In this document: positions 1 to 12,400 of the stretch, one piece after another
How the letters are laid out: each line of letters opens with the position of its first letter
How positions within the stretch are numbered: the stretch's first letter is position 1
Source: Agapetus fuscipes
Taxonomy: Eukaryota > Arthropoda > Insecta > Trichoptera > Glossosomatidae
Assembly: GCA_951799405.1 (NCBI GenBank)
Contig: OX637339.1
Span: 8,556,001 to 8,620,000 of the forward strand
DNA length: 64,000 nt
Direction: 5' to 3'
Translations under genes and position numbers: made by a program
The notes under the pieces: generated by a model
What the model saw: only the letters and a program-made list of their open reading frames with translations
Told to the model about the DNA's origin: nothing
Database searches by the model: none

Positions 1-45
1 CTACCTACCATGTATACCTAATTAATCTACTTTTTACATTACAAT

Positions 46-353
46 ACTAAGCTACACACATGGTGTAACTTCTTGCCATGAAGGGTCCCATGTGGCGAAC
101 CTATGGATCGCCACATGGAGTGGAATCTATTTATTTTTATAGGTAGGAGGGCCAGCCACTTCAGTTAAGTGGGCGTTTCCCAACTTTCAAGGGGGCTGGT
201 GCTCGTTTATTGTGGAGGCTGAGTAAACCTTGCTGGTATTTTATTTTGGGTTTGAAATAAACACCGATCATTTCTGACCCCCTCGGTGGGATTCAAATCC
301 AAGCTCTCGGCATGGAATGCAAGCACTCTACCGACTGAGCTATCAACGGGCCT
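46..353 (-). mobile_element. tRNA-derived SINE, family A
   Basis: On the minus strand the element begins with a tRNA-like head (A box GATAGCTCAGTCGGTAGAGT, B box GGTTTGAATCC-like). A conserved body follows, ending near AAGTTACACCATGTGTAGCT. Other family A copies or pieces: 828-963, 10991-11335, 17812-18006, 20443-20735, 23405-23645, 34222-34484, 42144-42212, 43167-43235, 44681-44880, 45303-45402, 53398-53520, 55262-55522 and 59815-59882. Confidence 0.85.
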
Positions 354-422
354 AGTATTTGAATTAGGAGAATATCATTTCCTTCACCACCGTATTGCAT
401 TAATTATTGTTTTTATTTTCAG

Positions 423-3400
423 AGAATCCAGATCGCCTGTAGCAAGCACAGCTCCGAGTGTTGCTTCTGTTACAGAGACATTAAAGACAACCAGCCTGCA
501 AGAAAAACCATCACCCACTCAGATACCTTATAGAGAAGTAATTAAAACTTATGCTGAAATATGTCATAATGTGAGACTGTTGTATGGATAGTTACTGTGA
601 TCATGGCAAGTGTAACAGACCTTTTACTTTGCTATATTTGTCAGCTCTATAGGCAAGAGGTCAGGGCGGTAACTTTTATTAGCGTGTTTGAAATGAAAAC
701 TACTTGCATGAAAAAACCAGAAGTAAATAAATTAAAGATAACTTACATAAATTGTATTGAATGAAATATGGCAATCTGGATTTTTTCCTAAAATGAAAAA
801 AACATATAGAAACACAGAGAATGAGCCTCCACTTCAACTGAAGTGGTTGGCGTAAGGCTGGCCTCCTTACCTGTAAAAATAAATAGGTTCCATTCGATAC
901 ATGCGAAACCCTTCGGAGATAACGCTGCAAGAAGTTACACTATTGTTTACTTAGTTGCATTACAGAGAATCAAGAATGATTCCAATTTGATTCTCATCAT
1001 TCTCAGTGTTTTTAATATTTATTCACAATCCTTTGTTACATTGCAGAGAAGTCAAGAAGTCCTGGAGCCGGTGGTGAAGGTTGGCAAGGGGGGACGGCCC
1101 ATTTCCGCCACGGCCAACTATCTGCGGCTCAACGTGGCCAAAGACCGCGGCGCCTTTGAGTACGAGGTCATCTTTGATCCACCGCAAGACCACAAGGCCT
1201 TTGCCATCAACATGCTAAAAGGTTAACTAGCAAATCCTCCTTTCGTAGAAAATATGTCGATTTCTGGTGGCAATTTGGAGGGGCAATATTTGAAAAGCCA
1301 AGTTTCAATTTGGACTATGGTGCCATTGATTGGCATGCGAGATAAAATATGACACAAAGTCTGTGAAGAATGCAATTTACAAATCCATTTCTGCCAACAA
1401 AATAGTTATTTATGCCACTGCCAAGTAATGATAGTCTTTTTAACACGAGTGCTAGTTTGTGCCATGAGGCGCAGCCGAATGGCACAATAGAAAGCACGAG
1501 TGTTACAAAGACTAATTACGTGCAGTGGCATACAATACTTTTTCTACGACCATGAGAGAATTAACAAAATAGTGAATAATAGTCATTATAATGTACTCGT
1601 CCATTTGAAGTAATTAAAACCTTACCTTTGTCAAAACGTGTGATTTATCATTCCCTTCGATTATCTAATCTAACCTAAGTTGTAAAAATAAATTATATTT
1701 AGGTTTCATATTGAATTCATGCCCACAAGCCGACACATATGTATAAGGTCGCGCTTTTACATCCTGCATATAAGCTTAAACATTCAAACCCAAAACTCAA
1801 ATAAACATATGCCCTGCAGTTGTATTGGCAGGTGAACCAAATTTGTACAGCATAGGTGATCAACCTCATACTCACATATTAACCAAGTAACTTTTTGAGT
1901 TTGTTTATTTTTTGCGGTGAAATTTTTTGTATTGTTTTCCTTTCAAGCCTTTTATTTTCCATTGAAAAAAGGAAAGCTTTATTTGGAGCAATCCGATAAA
2001 TAAATTCGATAAATTTTAGCACTATTAACAATTTTTATTTGACTCTACACATAAAATATACTTATTTATTTTCATCTGAACAGGGCTGAAAGTCTCATCA
2101 CCACGGTAATTCCTACCTACCGAATATCACTAATATTGTATGAAGCCTAATCAGCTGATCGCTGGCGGCCATCTTGGATTGACAGGTCTTCATACCCCCA
2201 TACAAGGTTGACATTTGAAATTAAAAAATGGTTCCAATTCTGACAATGCGCATGCGCGCACATGTTCATTTTAACACGGTTACCGGTTGCATAATGTAAC
2301 ATTATGCAACGGGTGTAGAAATGTATGGCATTGTGATTGCGTTAGCCGTTTTGTAATTAGTAAATTACCAAATGGGAGTAGAAAAACATCTTTATAGCAC
2401 ACAATTTTTTCATAAGCAATCATTTCAATTCACAAGCATCGTGCTGATTACCAACCTCACATCAATAATTTAGACATATTACATATTTGTTTAACACTAA
2501 TCTATCTTGTCTTCCCACCACCAGTTAAATCTCTCCCTTTAAATCTACCTTCTTTGTTCAATGCTCAAGTCTCAGTCAATAATATGTATTTATAACCACC
2601 TTTTTATTTGCCTACCTCAAAAGTAAATCCAACAATAATAAATAGTTGCTATGCACACTCAATAATGACATTCCGTTTGTACAGTTCAGAAATTATCCTA
2701 ACAAACACCCGAGCAGCGTAAACATTAAAATGGTAGGTATTGAACACAAATACAAATAAATACATCAACTTGAGATTGGCCTTGTCAAAAAATTATACAC
2801 AAATCACTTTCATTCAATATTTATTATTAATCATTTGAATCCATCCACCATTGAAACTTCATGTTGAATATTGACGCACCTTCCAGTTCACAAAGAAAGC
2901 CTGGGTGGCTCACTGACGTTTGATGGCAGAACCCTCTACCTGCCCATGCAGCTGCCCAAGCCAATCACTACGGTCACTTCACCACACCCAGCGGATGGAT
3001 CCACAATCACACTAAAGGTATGAGACATGCTTTCTTTTTATATGTTACCGCTACTGGATCCAGCAGCCATTGCTGGCCAAGTAATAGATAAATTATAATC
3101 ATACTCAATGTAACCATATATTTATTTACTAGGAACAGCCTCTTGGAAGGGTTGTTGCATATCTGAATAGCAGGGATTGATCAGATTGAGGAGGTTGTGA
3201 AAGAATGAGTTATACAAAGTCAGCGTAAAAAAAGAATGTTACGGTTCGAACACCCTGTCACATGAGGTGTGACCTGACATTTACCATCTGCAGGGCTGAG
3301 AATCGTACGCTCCTATTTTTTATATCAGGCTAGCTAATCCACCCTCACGCAGGATCCAACCAATGAGGATCCTGTATTCAAATTGATATTGGCGTCACCC

Positions 3401-6400
3401 AAAAGTGGATAAATAGACCCCACGAGGGAAGGAAGGCCACAGTTGAACCTTTACCATCTTGTTTCAGCATCTTCTGTCCGTAGATTATTCAGACTCACGG
3501 TCGAAACTTTTGTCAATAAAGTAATACTTTTTAATTAATAATCTTTTTCATTAAATCAAACCCAATCGACCAATCCGGTTATAACAAAGAAAATGCATGA
3601 AAACGGTGATGGATATGAATGAATTGAAAGAGGTATGTCAGGATAGGAAAAAATGGAGGCAGCTCTGCAGAGGCTCTGGCCACCCCAATGGCGACAGAGT
3701 TACAGTAACAGGGATCAGAAAGAGACTTGAAAGTAGCCAAAACTCTGGTTTCAGCAAGTAAAAGCCTGAAATGGGCATTGGGCATATGGTGGAATTGGGC
3801 AAGAAGCTTAAGATTTACTTTTCATTTTTTGTTGTTGTGGATTCATTCTTCATGTAAATTTTTTGCTGTTGCTGTTATTAACTTCTCGAATGCTGGAACG
3901 CGGATCCGCGCTCTAAGTATCGATCACTGTTTTTTTGTTGTTTTTCAACAGCAAGGCGATCAAAAATCATTCAACATATTCATATTGAGTGAAACTATCA
4001 ACCAATAGAATCATAGCATTCACTTCCATTTGTGAATATTTTTTAAATATTCAGAACTTTTCCTTGTGCACGGACAAAAAATGAAGGTTTTGTTAACACT
4101 ATGTATGCGGGAATTTTCCTGCCAGATGGCTGCGTAGAGAGGGTATTTTTTGAAATTTTCACCTTTTAATTATTATTTTTTATATTTTTGCCACTTTTTA
4201 CAAGTTTCCCGCGCCCTACCGCTAGGCGCGACGAAACGAGTTTACACGTCTCCCGCACGTTACTATAAAAAGGTGTATGACGAGTTAACTAGTTTCCCGC
4301 AAACGATGTGTTAATACTAAATGCTTCCCTAGTTGTAAGTATAGCATACATGCTCATTTATAAGAATATCATATGCCTATTTCTAGAATATTCTAGAATA
4401 CAAGTTCTTTGCTGAATCAAAATAGATAATGTATTGTAGTAAGCCCAGACGACGAATCCGGAGGGACGCCGGACAGTGGGATGACCACGTTCAAGATGGC
4501 TGGATGGAGTGGTGGCGGATTGCCGTGCAGTGGGAATGTGGGACTGGAGGAGGAAGACGTTGGATAGACAGCGGTTGCTGAGGGAGGCCAAGACCCACCC
4601 CGGGTTGTCGTCCCAATGATGATGATGATGATGAGTAAACCCAGGACTAACGATGTTGATGATGAAAATCTTGGGCAAGTTGAGGTTAACAGATTGTGGT
4701 TACTCTTACAGATTGTGTTCAGGAACTCACGTCCCCTGGGAGAGCTGAAGCACCTGTACAACATCCTGTTCAAGAGGATCATGATGGAGCTGAAGCTGGT
4801 GGACTTCAACCGCCAGTACTTTGATCCCAAGGCCGCGCATCTCATACCCCAGTACAAGCTGGAAATATGGCCGGGGTAACCTACATTGTATACGTCTTTT
4901 GCTTGTATAGGTGCATTTATTATGTAAGCCAGTCCTGACTTGACCTGGGTAATGACAAAAAAACTGCAATTGCAACATTTGAAAGGAGGATTCTAATTGC
5001 TAATTGTAAAATATAATTTATTGTCTATGTTCCTTATTTCCTTTGTAGTTTTGCTTTGTAGAATTCCTTTGTAGTGGCCAGACTTGACTACTGCAATGCG
5101 ATATATGCTGGCCAGCCCAAAAATCAGCCCAATAGGCTTCAATCGCTGCAGAACGCCGCAGCTAGACTCATATATGGGGCCGCAAAATCTTGCCACATCA
5201 CACCTCATCTTCAAGCTCTGCATTGGCTGAAAATCCGCATGTGTAACTTATACATGTCTGTTTGTGAGAATGCATATAATATGAATCCCCAATGTAACAT
5301 ATCTTTGCAACTTAGATTAGATCATCAGAACCATCAATGGTCCGAGGAGAGATTGCAATGGTTGGCGGCATTGGTACAACAAAGAGCTCTGCAGAGAGCC
5401 CAATGTGATTAACTTTGTTAAATTAAGGCGCCTGCAGTGAATGAAATGAAAATGGACGGCGGCAATCCCATTAGGCATCTCACAGTCAGCATTACAAGGC
5501 CAAAGAAGACCAGGGGCCTGTATTTTCAACGCACAAGTTAACAATTGTAGCTCACAATTGTTAAAATTTGACAGATCTGAGGTAACTAGTGTATTTTGAA
5601 ACTACAAGTACACAACTTAAAGTAACTGTAACTGTAACTGTAACTCTGTCGCCATTCCGCTAGGGGTGGCCAGAGCCTCTGCAGAGTTGCCTCCATTTTT
5701 TCCTATCCTTACATACCTCTTTCAATTCATTCATATCCATCACCTTTTTCATGCATTTTCTTCTTTTACGCTCACTTTGTATATCCCATTCTTTCACAAT
5801 CTCCTCAATCTGATCACTCCATACTTTTCTCGGTCGTCCCTTCCCTCTTTTTCCTTTCACACTTTCTTTGTATACATACTTTGTCAGTCTATCATCAAGT
5901 ACAAGCTACAATTACAAGTCTACTATCCATAGACAACTTTTTTCACTATATTGTAGAAAATGTTTAAAAAAATGCCTAATTGAACAAGTGTATTACGAAC
6001 ATAAAGGAAAGTCTTACAATATTGTGAATTATTAACTGTCAAAATTTAACAAGCCTACCTAGCTGTGGAGTTAGATAGACTTGTAAACTTGCTTCAGTGA
6101 CTTGCTTTGCATGCTTTGCACTGAGCTTTTGATGAGCCTTTATTGCATCATTTTTTTGTTTATTTTTCATATCGCTCTTTATTTTTATCGGAAGTCCGTT
6201 ATATAGGGACTGTACAACATTTGACAGAGACCTCTTTCCAAACTTTGTCGATCGAAAACCTTTAGGTAATATGTAAATTTTCTGAGCTTCGAGTACTATA
6301 CTTATAAAAATCATTTTTATAATGGTACTCTAAATTTGTGAGAATTGAGGATTTCAGAATTTGAATAATGTTAAACAGTGATGTCGTACAATGGTAGGAC

Positions 6401-9400
6401 CTTGAATGGAAGAACATTGCTCTGTCGATAAATATCCTACACGCATGTATCCCATGGTACCTATGCTAAGAATGTTCCTCAAAGCTCTGTTTTGCACAAC
6501 TTGCAGCTCCGATATTTGTTTTTTGATGGCAGCTCCCCATATGCAAGTCAGATACAAAAGGTGGGAATGGATCATGCCATAGTAAATAGCGAGTAATGTT
6601 GACTTTGGAAGTAATCCCCTCAGTCTGTACAGAACGCCAGTAATTGGCACTTTCTTTGATTTAACATGGTCAATTTGGTAATTCCAAGAAAGTCGTTGAT
6701 CAATCTATTATATAAAAATCTAGGGGGTATTTGCGTCTGTTTTTTTCGAATTTGCAAAAATGTTTTTCTAAAAAGTGTTTCTCTTGATAAACTGAACTAA
6801 CGCTCGATTCCAGAATTTTTGGTGTTTGTTTGTTTGTTTGTATATTTGTACCATTATAGGCGCCCAGACCGTTCGCAGCACGATGCTGAAATTTTGCATA
6901 CCCCCATAAAGTGTCAGTGGCTAAACAACTGTCAGGGTCCGGATGACGTCACGTGCATATTTCGCATACCTGCTATACAAACTGAACATTAAAATCATGC
7001 CGCTGGCGGTCATTTTGAACTTAAAGACTTCATATTCGAAACAGTCATGTCTCTTAGTAATTTTAACATCTTTTGGAAGAAACTTTTTCGCAAAAAGTAA
7101 ATTCTTCAAACAAAATTTGTAAATACCTACATAGAAAAAAATAAAAAATTCTAACTTTCAAGTCGCACAATGGGCGCATGTATCAAGTTGGAACATTGAA
7201 ATTAGGCATGCCACCTGAGCATAAACAGACTTACATATTTTCAAAAGAACAACAAAATGCATGAAGGATTAAGAGTAGCTGCCATACACTTTTTTTGGTT
7301 TCTTCAATATTTAACATTCTCCTGGCGGTCATTTTAAAATTCTGAAGGTTTTTTCTCAATGATCAATTTGGTTTTGCTTATTTCAACATTTTTTGAAAGA
7401 AAACTTTTTTCAATGACAATTTTTTTCCAACAAAATTTTGAAAAACCTGATTTTCACAAAAAAGTCAAATTTATAAGTAAAAAAATCTACTGTTTTGGTG
7501 CTACACAAACAATTATAATTTAGCGAAATGTAATGATATGTAATAGGATAATCCCGCCAAGTGTATATTTTGCATACCCGCGATACCAACTAAAAAAATA
7601 CATTGCTCTGCAGGCAGCCATTTTGAATGTCTAGGTCTCATACTCGAATTTAAAATGCATTTTAGTAAATCCCATAAATGTTGGAAGAAACTTTTTTTCT
7701 ACGGCAAATTTCTTTGAACAAATATTTAAAAAGTAAAATTTCATACAAAGTGTCTTATATATAAAAATAAAAAAAAGTTAAAAAGTTTCTTTTTTTTAAA
7801 TTTTCAAAAGTCATTTTTTCTTTGAGTTCTGTCGATGGGTCGAACGTTTTCCCATACTTAGATTTTTTGTAGATTGTGAGTTTAGGCATTTTAAGGTATC
7901 TTCAGGTACCAAGCAGTATCAGACATTAAAATATCGTGAAAAGTATCACAAGCAGTTTTAAGATGTCAAAAGATAATTCAGAGCAGGACGAGCAGTTTGA
8001 AGGCATTTCATGACAATAAGAGCAGCTGGAACAATCTAAAAACAAAAGCACCAGTACCAACAAAACAATGCCGTATGGCAAACGCAGTCATGTTTCATGC
8101 CACTATAAGACAATTGCAAGCAACACAGGTACGCTTAAGATACTAAAAAGAGCAGAAAAGACAAGTTATACACTTAAATGATAATGAACGGGTCGAGCAT
8201 CATTATTAACCATCACCAGAAAAATAAAGAGCAGAAATAAAAAGCAGGATAAAGACTTCAGCACCTGCACAACAATAGGAAGTAGCACAATCAGGCCTGG
8301 GATTATACCATAAAATTGTCCACTTTTTGTTGTTGTTGTTGGTCAGTTCTCATGGATCTTTTAAAAATCAGAGCAGGGGTAAAGTGTGCTGGCGAAGCCG
8401 GACTTCAAACTAAAATGCCGTTATCGTGCGCAGCATGAGTAGGCAGGCTTTTTAACTTAAGTTCGTCTTTCGTGGATTAAAGATATTCGGAACATTAAAA
8501 GAATTCAATTACCTTTTTATCACAAAATTTATTAAATTATAGCTTAAAGCATTCAATGAAATAAAAACATATGGGCAAAAAATTATGGCGAAGCCAGACT
8601 AAAACCTGCCCGGAGGGCCTAGCAGCCAACCGTGCGAGAGCGCGGTTTGGTCTGCTAGTCTTATATATAAAAAAGGAGAGGGTATTTGCGTCTGTTTTTT
8701 TCGAATTTGCAAAAATGTTTTTCTAACAAGTGTTTCTATTGACAAACTGAACTAACGCTACGTTCCAGAATTTTTGGTGTTTGTTTGTTTGTTTGTTTGT
8801 TTGTCCGTTTGTTTGTTTGTATATTTGTACCATTATAGGCGCCCAGACCGTTCGCAGCACGATGCTGAAATTTTGCACACCCCCATAAAATGTCAGTGGC
8901 TAAACAACTGTCAGGGTCCGGATGACGTCACGTGCATATTTCGCATACCTGCCATACAGACTGAAAATTGAAATCTTGCCGCTGGCGGCCATTTTAAATT
9001 TACAGGCTTGATATTCGAAACAGTCATGTCTCTTAGTAATTTCAACAACTTTTGGAAGAATTTTTTTCGCAAAAAGTAAATTCTTCAAACAAAATTTGTA
9101 AATACCTACCTAGAAAAAAATAAAAAACAATAACTTTCAGGTGGCACATCGGGCGCATGCATAAAGTTGGAACATTGAAATTAGGCATGGTATCTGAACA
9201 TAAACAGACTTAAATATTTTCAAAAGAACAACGAAATACATGAAGGATTAAGAGTAGCTGCCATACATTTTTTTTGGTTTCTTCAATATTTAACATTCTC
9301 CTGGCGTTCATTTTAAAAGTCTGAAGGTTTTTTCTCAATGATCAATTTGGTTTTGCTTATGTCAACATTTTTTGAAAGAAAACTTTTTTCAATGACAATT

Positions 9401-12400
9401 TTTTTCCAACAAAATTTTGAAAAACCTGATTTTCACAAAAAGTCAAATTTATAAGTAAAAAAATCAACTGATTTGATGCTACACAAACAATTATAATTTA
9501 GCGAAATGTAATGATATGTAATAGGACAATCCCGCCAAGTGTATATTTTACATACCCGCCATACAAACTAAAAAAATATATTGCTCTGCAGGCGGCCATT
9601 TTAAATTCATAGGCCTCATACTCGAATTTTGAATGCATTTTAGTAAACTCCATAAATGTTGGAAGGAACTTTTTTTCTACGGCAAATTTCTTTGAACAAA
9701 TATTTAAAAAGTAAAATTTCATACAAAGTGTCTTATATATAAAAATGAAAAAAGTTAAAAAGTTTTTTTTTTTTTATAAAGGTCATTTTTTTCTTAGAGT
9801 TCTGTCAATGGGTCAAACGTTTTCCCATACTTAGATTTTTTGTAGATTGTGAGTTTAGGCATTTTAAGGTATCTTCAGGTACCAAGCAGTATCAGACACT
9901 AAAATATTGTGAAAAGTATCACAAGCAGTTTAAAGATGTCAAAAGATAATTCAGAGCAGGACGAGCAGTTTGAAGGCATTTCATGACAATAAGAGCAGCT
10001 GGAACAATCTAAAAACAAAAGCACCAGTACCAACAAAACAATGCCGTATGGCAAACGCAGTCCTGTTTCATGCCACTATAAGACAATTGCAAGCAACACA
10101 GGTACGCTTAAGATACTATTACCAGCAAAACGAAAAAGAGCAGAAAAGACAAGTTATACACTTAATTGATTATGATCGTGTCGAGCATCATTATAAACCA
10201 TCACCAGAAAAATAAAGAGCAGAAATAAAAAGCAGGATAAAGACTTCAGCACCTGCACAACAATAGAAAATAGCACGATCAGGCCTGGGATTCTACCGTA
10301 AAACTGTCCACTTTTTGTTGTTGTTGTTGGTCAGTTCTCATGGATCTTTTAAAAATCAGAGCAGGGGTAAAGTGTGCTGGCGAAGCCGGACTTCAAACTG
10401 CCCGTAGGGCCTAGCAGCCAACCGTGCGAGAGCGCGGTTTGGTCTGCTAGTATAATATAAACCAAGATATCTTACAAAGCTGACTACCAATATTATTCGA
10501 TCCGATAGTAATGTTAAAGGACGTATTTCTCGATTTTCCAAACAGCATATATGACGTTTTCTTGACATTCAAACTTAATTTATTTAACCTTAACCAATTA
10601 GCAAGATGTGAAACGTCTTTTTGCATTAATTTTTCAAGTTCTTCTATCATTTGCAAATGATAAAAAATGATGGTATCGTCTGCATATAGTTGTATCAAAA
10701 CAATAACATAACCTCAAAATGTGCATATCATAGAGCAAAGTTTTTTTTGTAGAGATGTTACCAAAAATTGTAAAATCGATATTACAGACTTGTAAAACGA
10801 TGAGTAAAAAACAGAAGTACCCATGAAAACGCAATGTAAGAAATACACTAGTAATTGTAACTTGTAAGTTACAAGGCTTTTTACTTGTAAATTGTAACTT
10901 GTCAACTTGTATATTGAAAATACAGGTCCCAGGAAGGCCAAAAATTTGGTAGATGGACAGTGTTAACGCTGATGTATCTAGAACAAACATACGTAAACGC
11001 AACTTAGCTACACATATAGTGTAACTTCTTAGCTACAGTATTTCCGAAGGGGTCGCATGTGGTGATTCGGGGCTTATTTATTTTTAGGGGGAAGGGAGCC
11101 GGCCTCACACCAAGCACTTTCAGTTAAAGTGGAGGTTTCCCAACTCCCATGGGAGCTGTTTCTCATTTTTTGTGAAGGCTGAGTACACCTTGCCGGTATT
11201 TATTTTGGGTTTGAAATAGACACCAAAACGGGAAATCATTTCTGATACCCTCGGTGGGGATCGAACCCTTGCTCTCGGCATGGAATGTAAGCATTCTACC
11301 AACTGAGCTATCGATTGGACGTTTTACGTGCTTGTTTGTCGCTACGAAGTGCCAATTCTCAAACAAGACCACTTGCTGTAAGGCTGGGTGGACCTTTGGT
11401 GACCAGTCTTTGGTAAAGGTTTATGATTTTTTACAACCCAGCGAAGAGCATATTTGATAATATATATGGTAAAGGGTATTTTTTTAGAGGTATAGAACTT
11501 TGAAATGGAATAAAACAAGGATGAATTTTTAAAATTGACATGAAGTTGACTTGATTCGAAAGATAATCTTTTGGCATTATAATTTAAGTATGATTTCTGG
11601 CATATGACCGCCACGGCTGGCTCGGACGTAATCTAATCTGGAGGTCCAATTTTCAATAACTTTTTCCAACATTTGTGTCCGTATATCGGCAATAACGCGG
11701 CGAATGTTGTCCTCCAAGTGGTCGATCGTTTCGGGCTTATCGGCGTAGACTAGCGACTTCACATATCCCCACAGAAAATAATCTAGCGGTGTTAAATCAC
11801 ACGATCTTGGAGGCCAATTCACGGGTCCGGAACGTGAAATTATGCGGTTACCAAACGCTTCCTTCAGTAAATCAATTGTGGCACGAGCTGTGTGACTTGT
11901 TGCGCCGTCTTGTTGAAACCACAACTCCTGCACTTCATGGTTGTTCAATTAAGGAACGAAAAAGTCAGTAATCATGGCTCTATAGCGGTCACCATTGACT
12001 GTAACGTTCTGGCCAGCATCTTTTTTAAAGAAGTGTGGACCAATGATTCCACCAGCCCATAAAGCACACCAAACAGTCAGTTTTTCTGGATGTAACGGTG
12101 TCTCAACATACACTTGAGGATTATCTTCACTCCAAATACGGCAGTTTTGTTTATTGACGTAGCCATTCAACCAAAAGTGAGCTTCATCGCTCAACAAAAT
12201 TCTCTTATGAAAATCGGGATCAACGGCAATCTTGTTTTGGACCCATTCACCGAATCTACGCCTTGCTAGGTGATCGTGTGGCTTCAATTGTTGCACGAAT
12301 TGTCTATTCATGTTAAAATGCAAAACTAAACTAAACACAAATTACTTGACAGCTGACAAAATGGCCGCCAATTAAAACAGTGTTGCCAACTTAAAGTTCT

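Larger units (their letters stand above)
6040..10700 (-). pseudogene. CR1/jockey-type LINE reverse transcriptase, split by Helitrons
   Basis: Minus-strand blocks 10700-10451 (QLYADDTIIF, NWLRLNKLSLN) and 6703-6040 (RLSWNYQIDHVKSKK, GVLYRLRGLLP, VQNRALRNIL) are consecutive parts of one reverse transcriptase. Removing 6704-10450 restores RYLGLY followed by YIDQRLSW across the join. Frameshifts and stops make it a pseudogene. Bases 10701-10900 contain no convincing coding sequence. The YADD box is the polymerase active site. Confidence 0.8.
5514..10929. mobile_element. Harbinger-like TIR element, carrying nested insertions
   Basis: The ends are inverted repeats (GGGCCTGTATTTTCAA on the left, GGACCTGTATTTTCAA on the right in reverse complement). 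CAG flanks both sides (5511-5513 and 10930-10932). A 3-bp CWG target and GGSCCTG-type ends fit PIF/Harbinger. No Harbinger transposase is visible. The interior holds an RTE fragment, a LINE reverse transcriptase relic and two Helitrons, so the original element was a short non-autonomous one enlarged by later insertions. Confidence 0.65.
5458..10990 (+). pseudogene. LINE ORF relic split by a 5.4-kb insertion
   Basis: Bases 5458-5513 and 10930-10990 join to read SALQGQRRPGRPKIW, a stop, then MDSVNADVSRTN. This is the familiar GRPKxxW C-terminal block of RTE-like LINE proteins. The reading frame is continuous only after the element 5514-10929 and one CAG are removed, which fixes the insertion point. 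The relic also has an in-frame stop. Confidence 0.7.

Noticed and set aside
46..353. tRNA genes at the many GATAGCTCAG / GGTTCGA sites
   Set aside because: Each is the head of a repeated SINE with a common body behind it and no complete cloverleaf; none looks like a functional tRNA.
4358..4879. ORFs with Met or His runs near 4616-4640
   Set aside because: The runs come from an ATG trinucleotide tail of a LINE; the real coding part there is the AGO3 exon 4712-4875.
8774..8971. ORF with repeated CLFV units
   Set aside because: The repeat is a TTTG microsatellite inside the Helitron.
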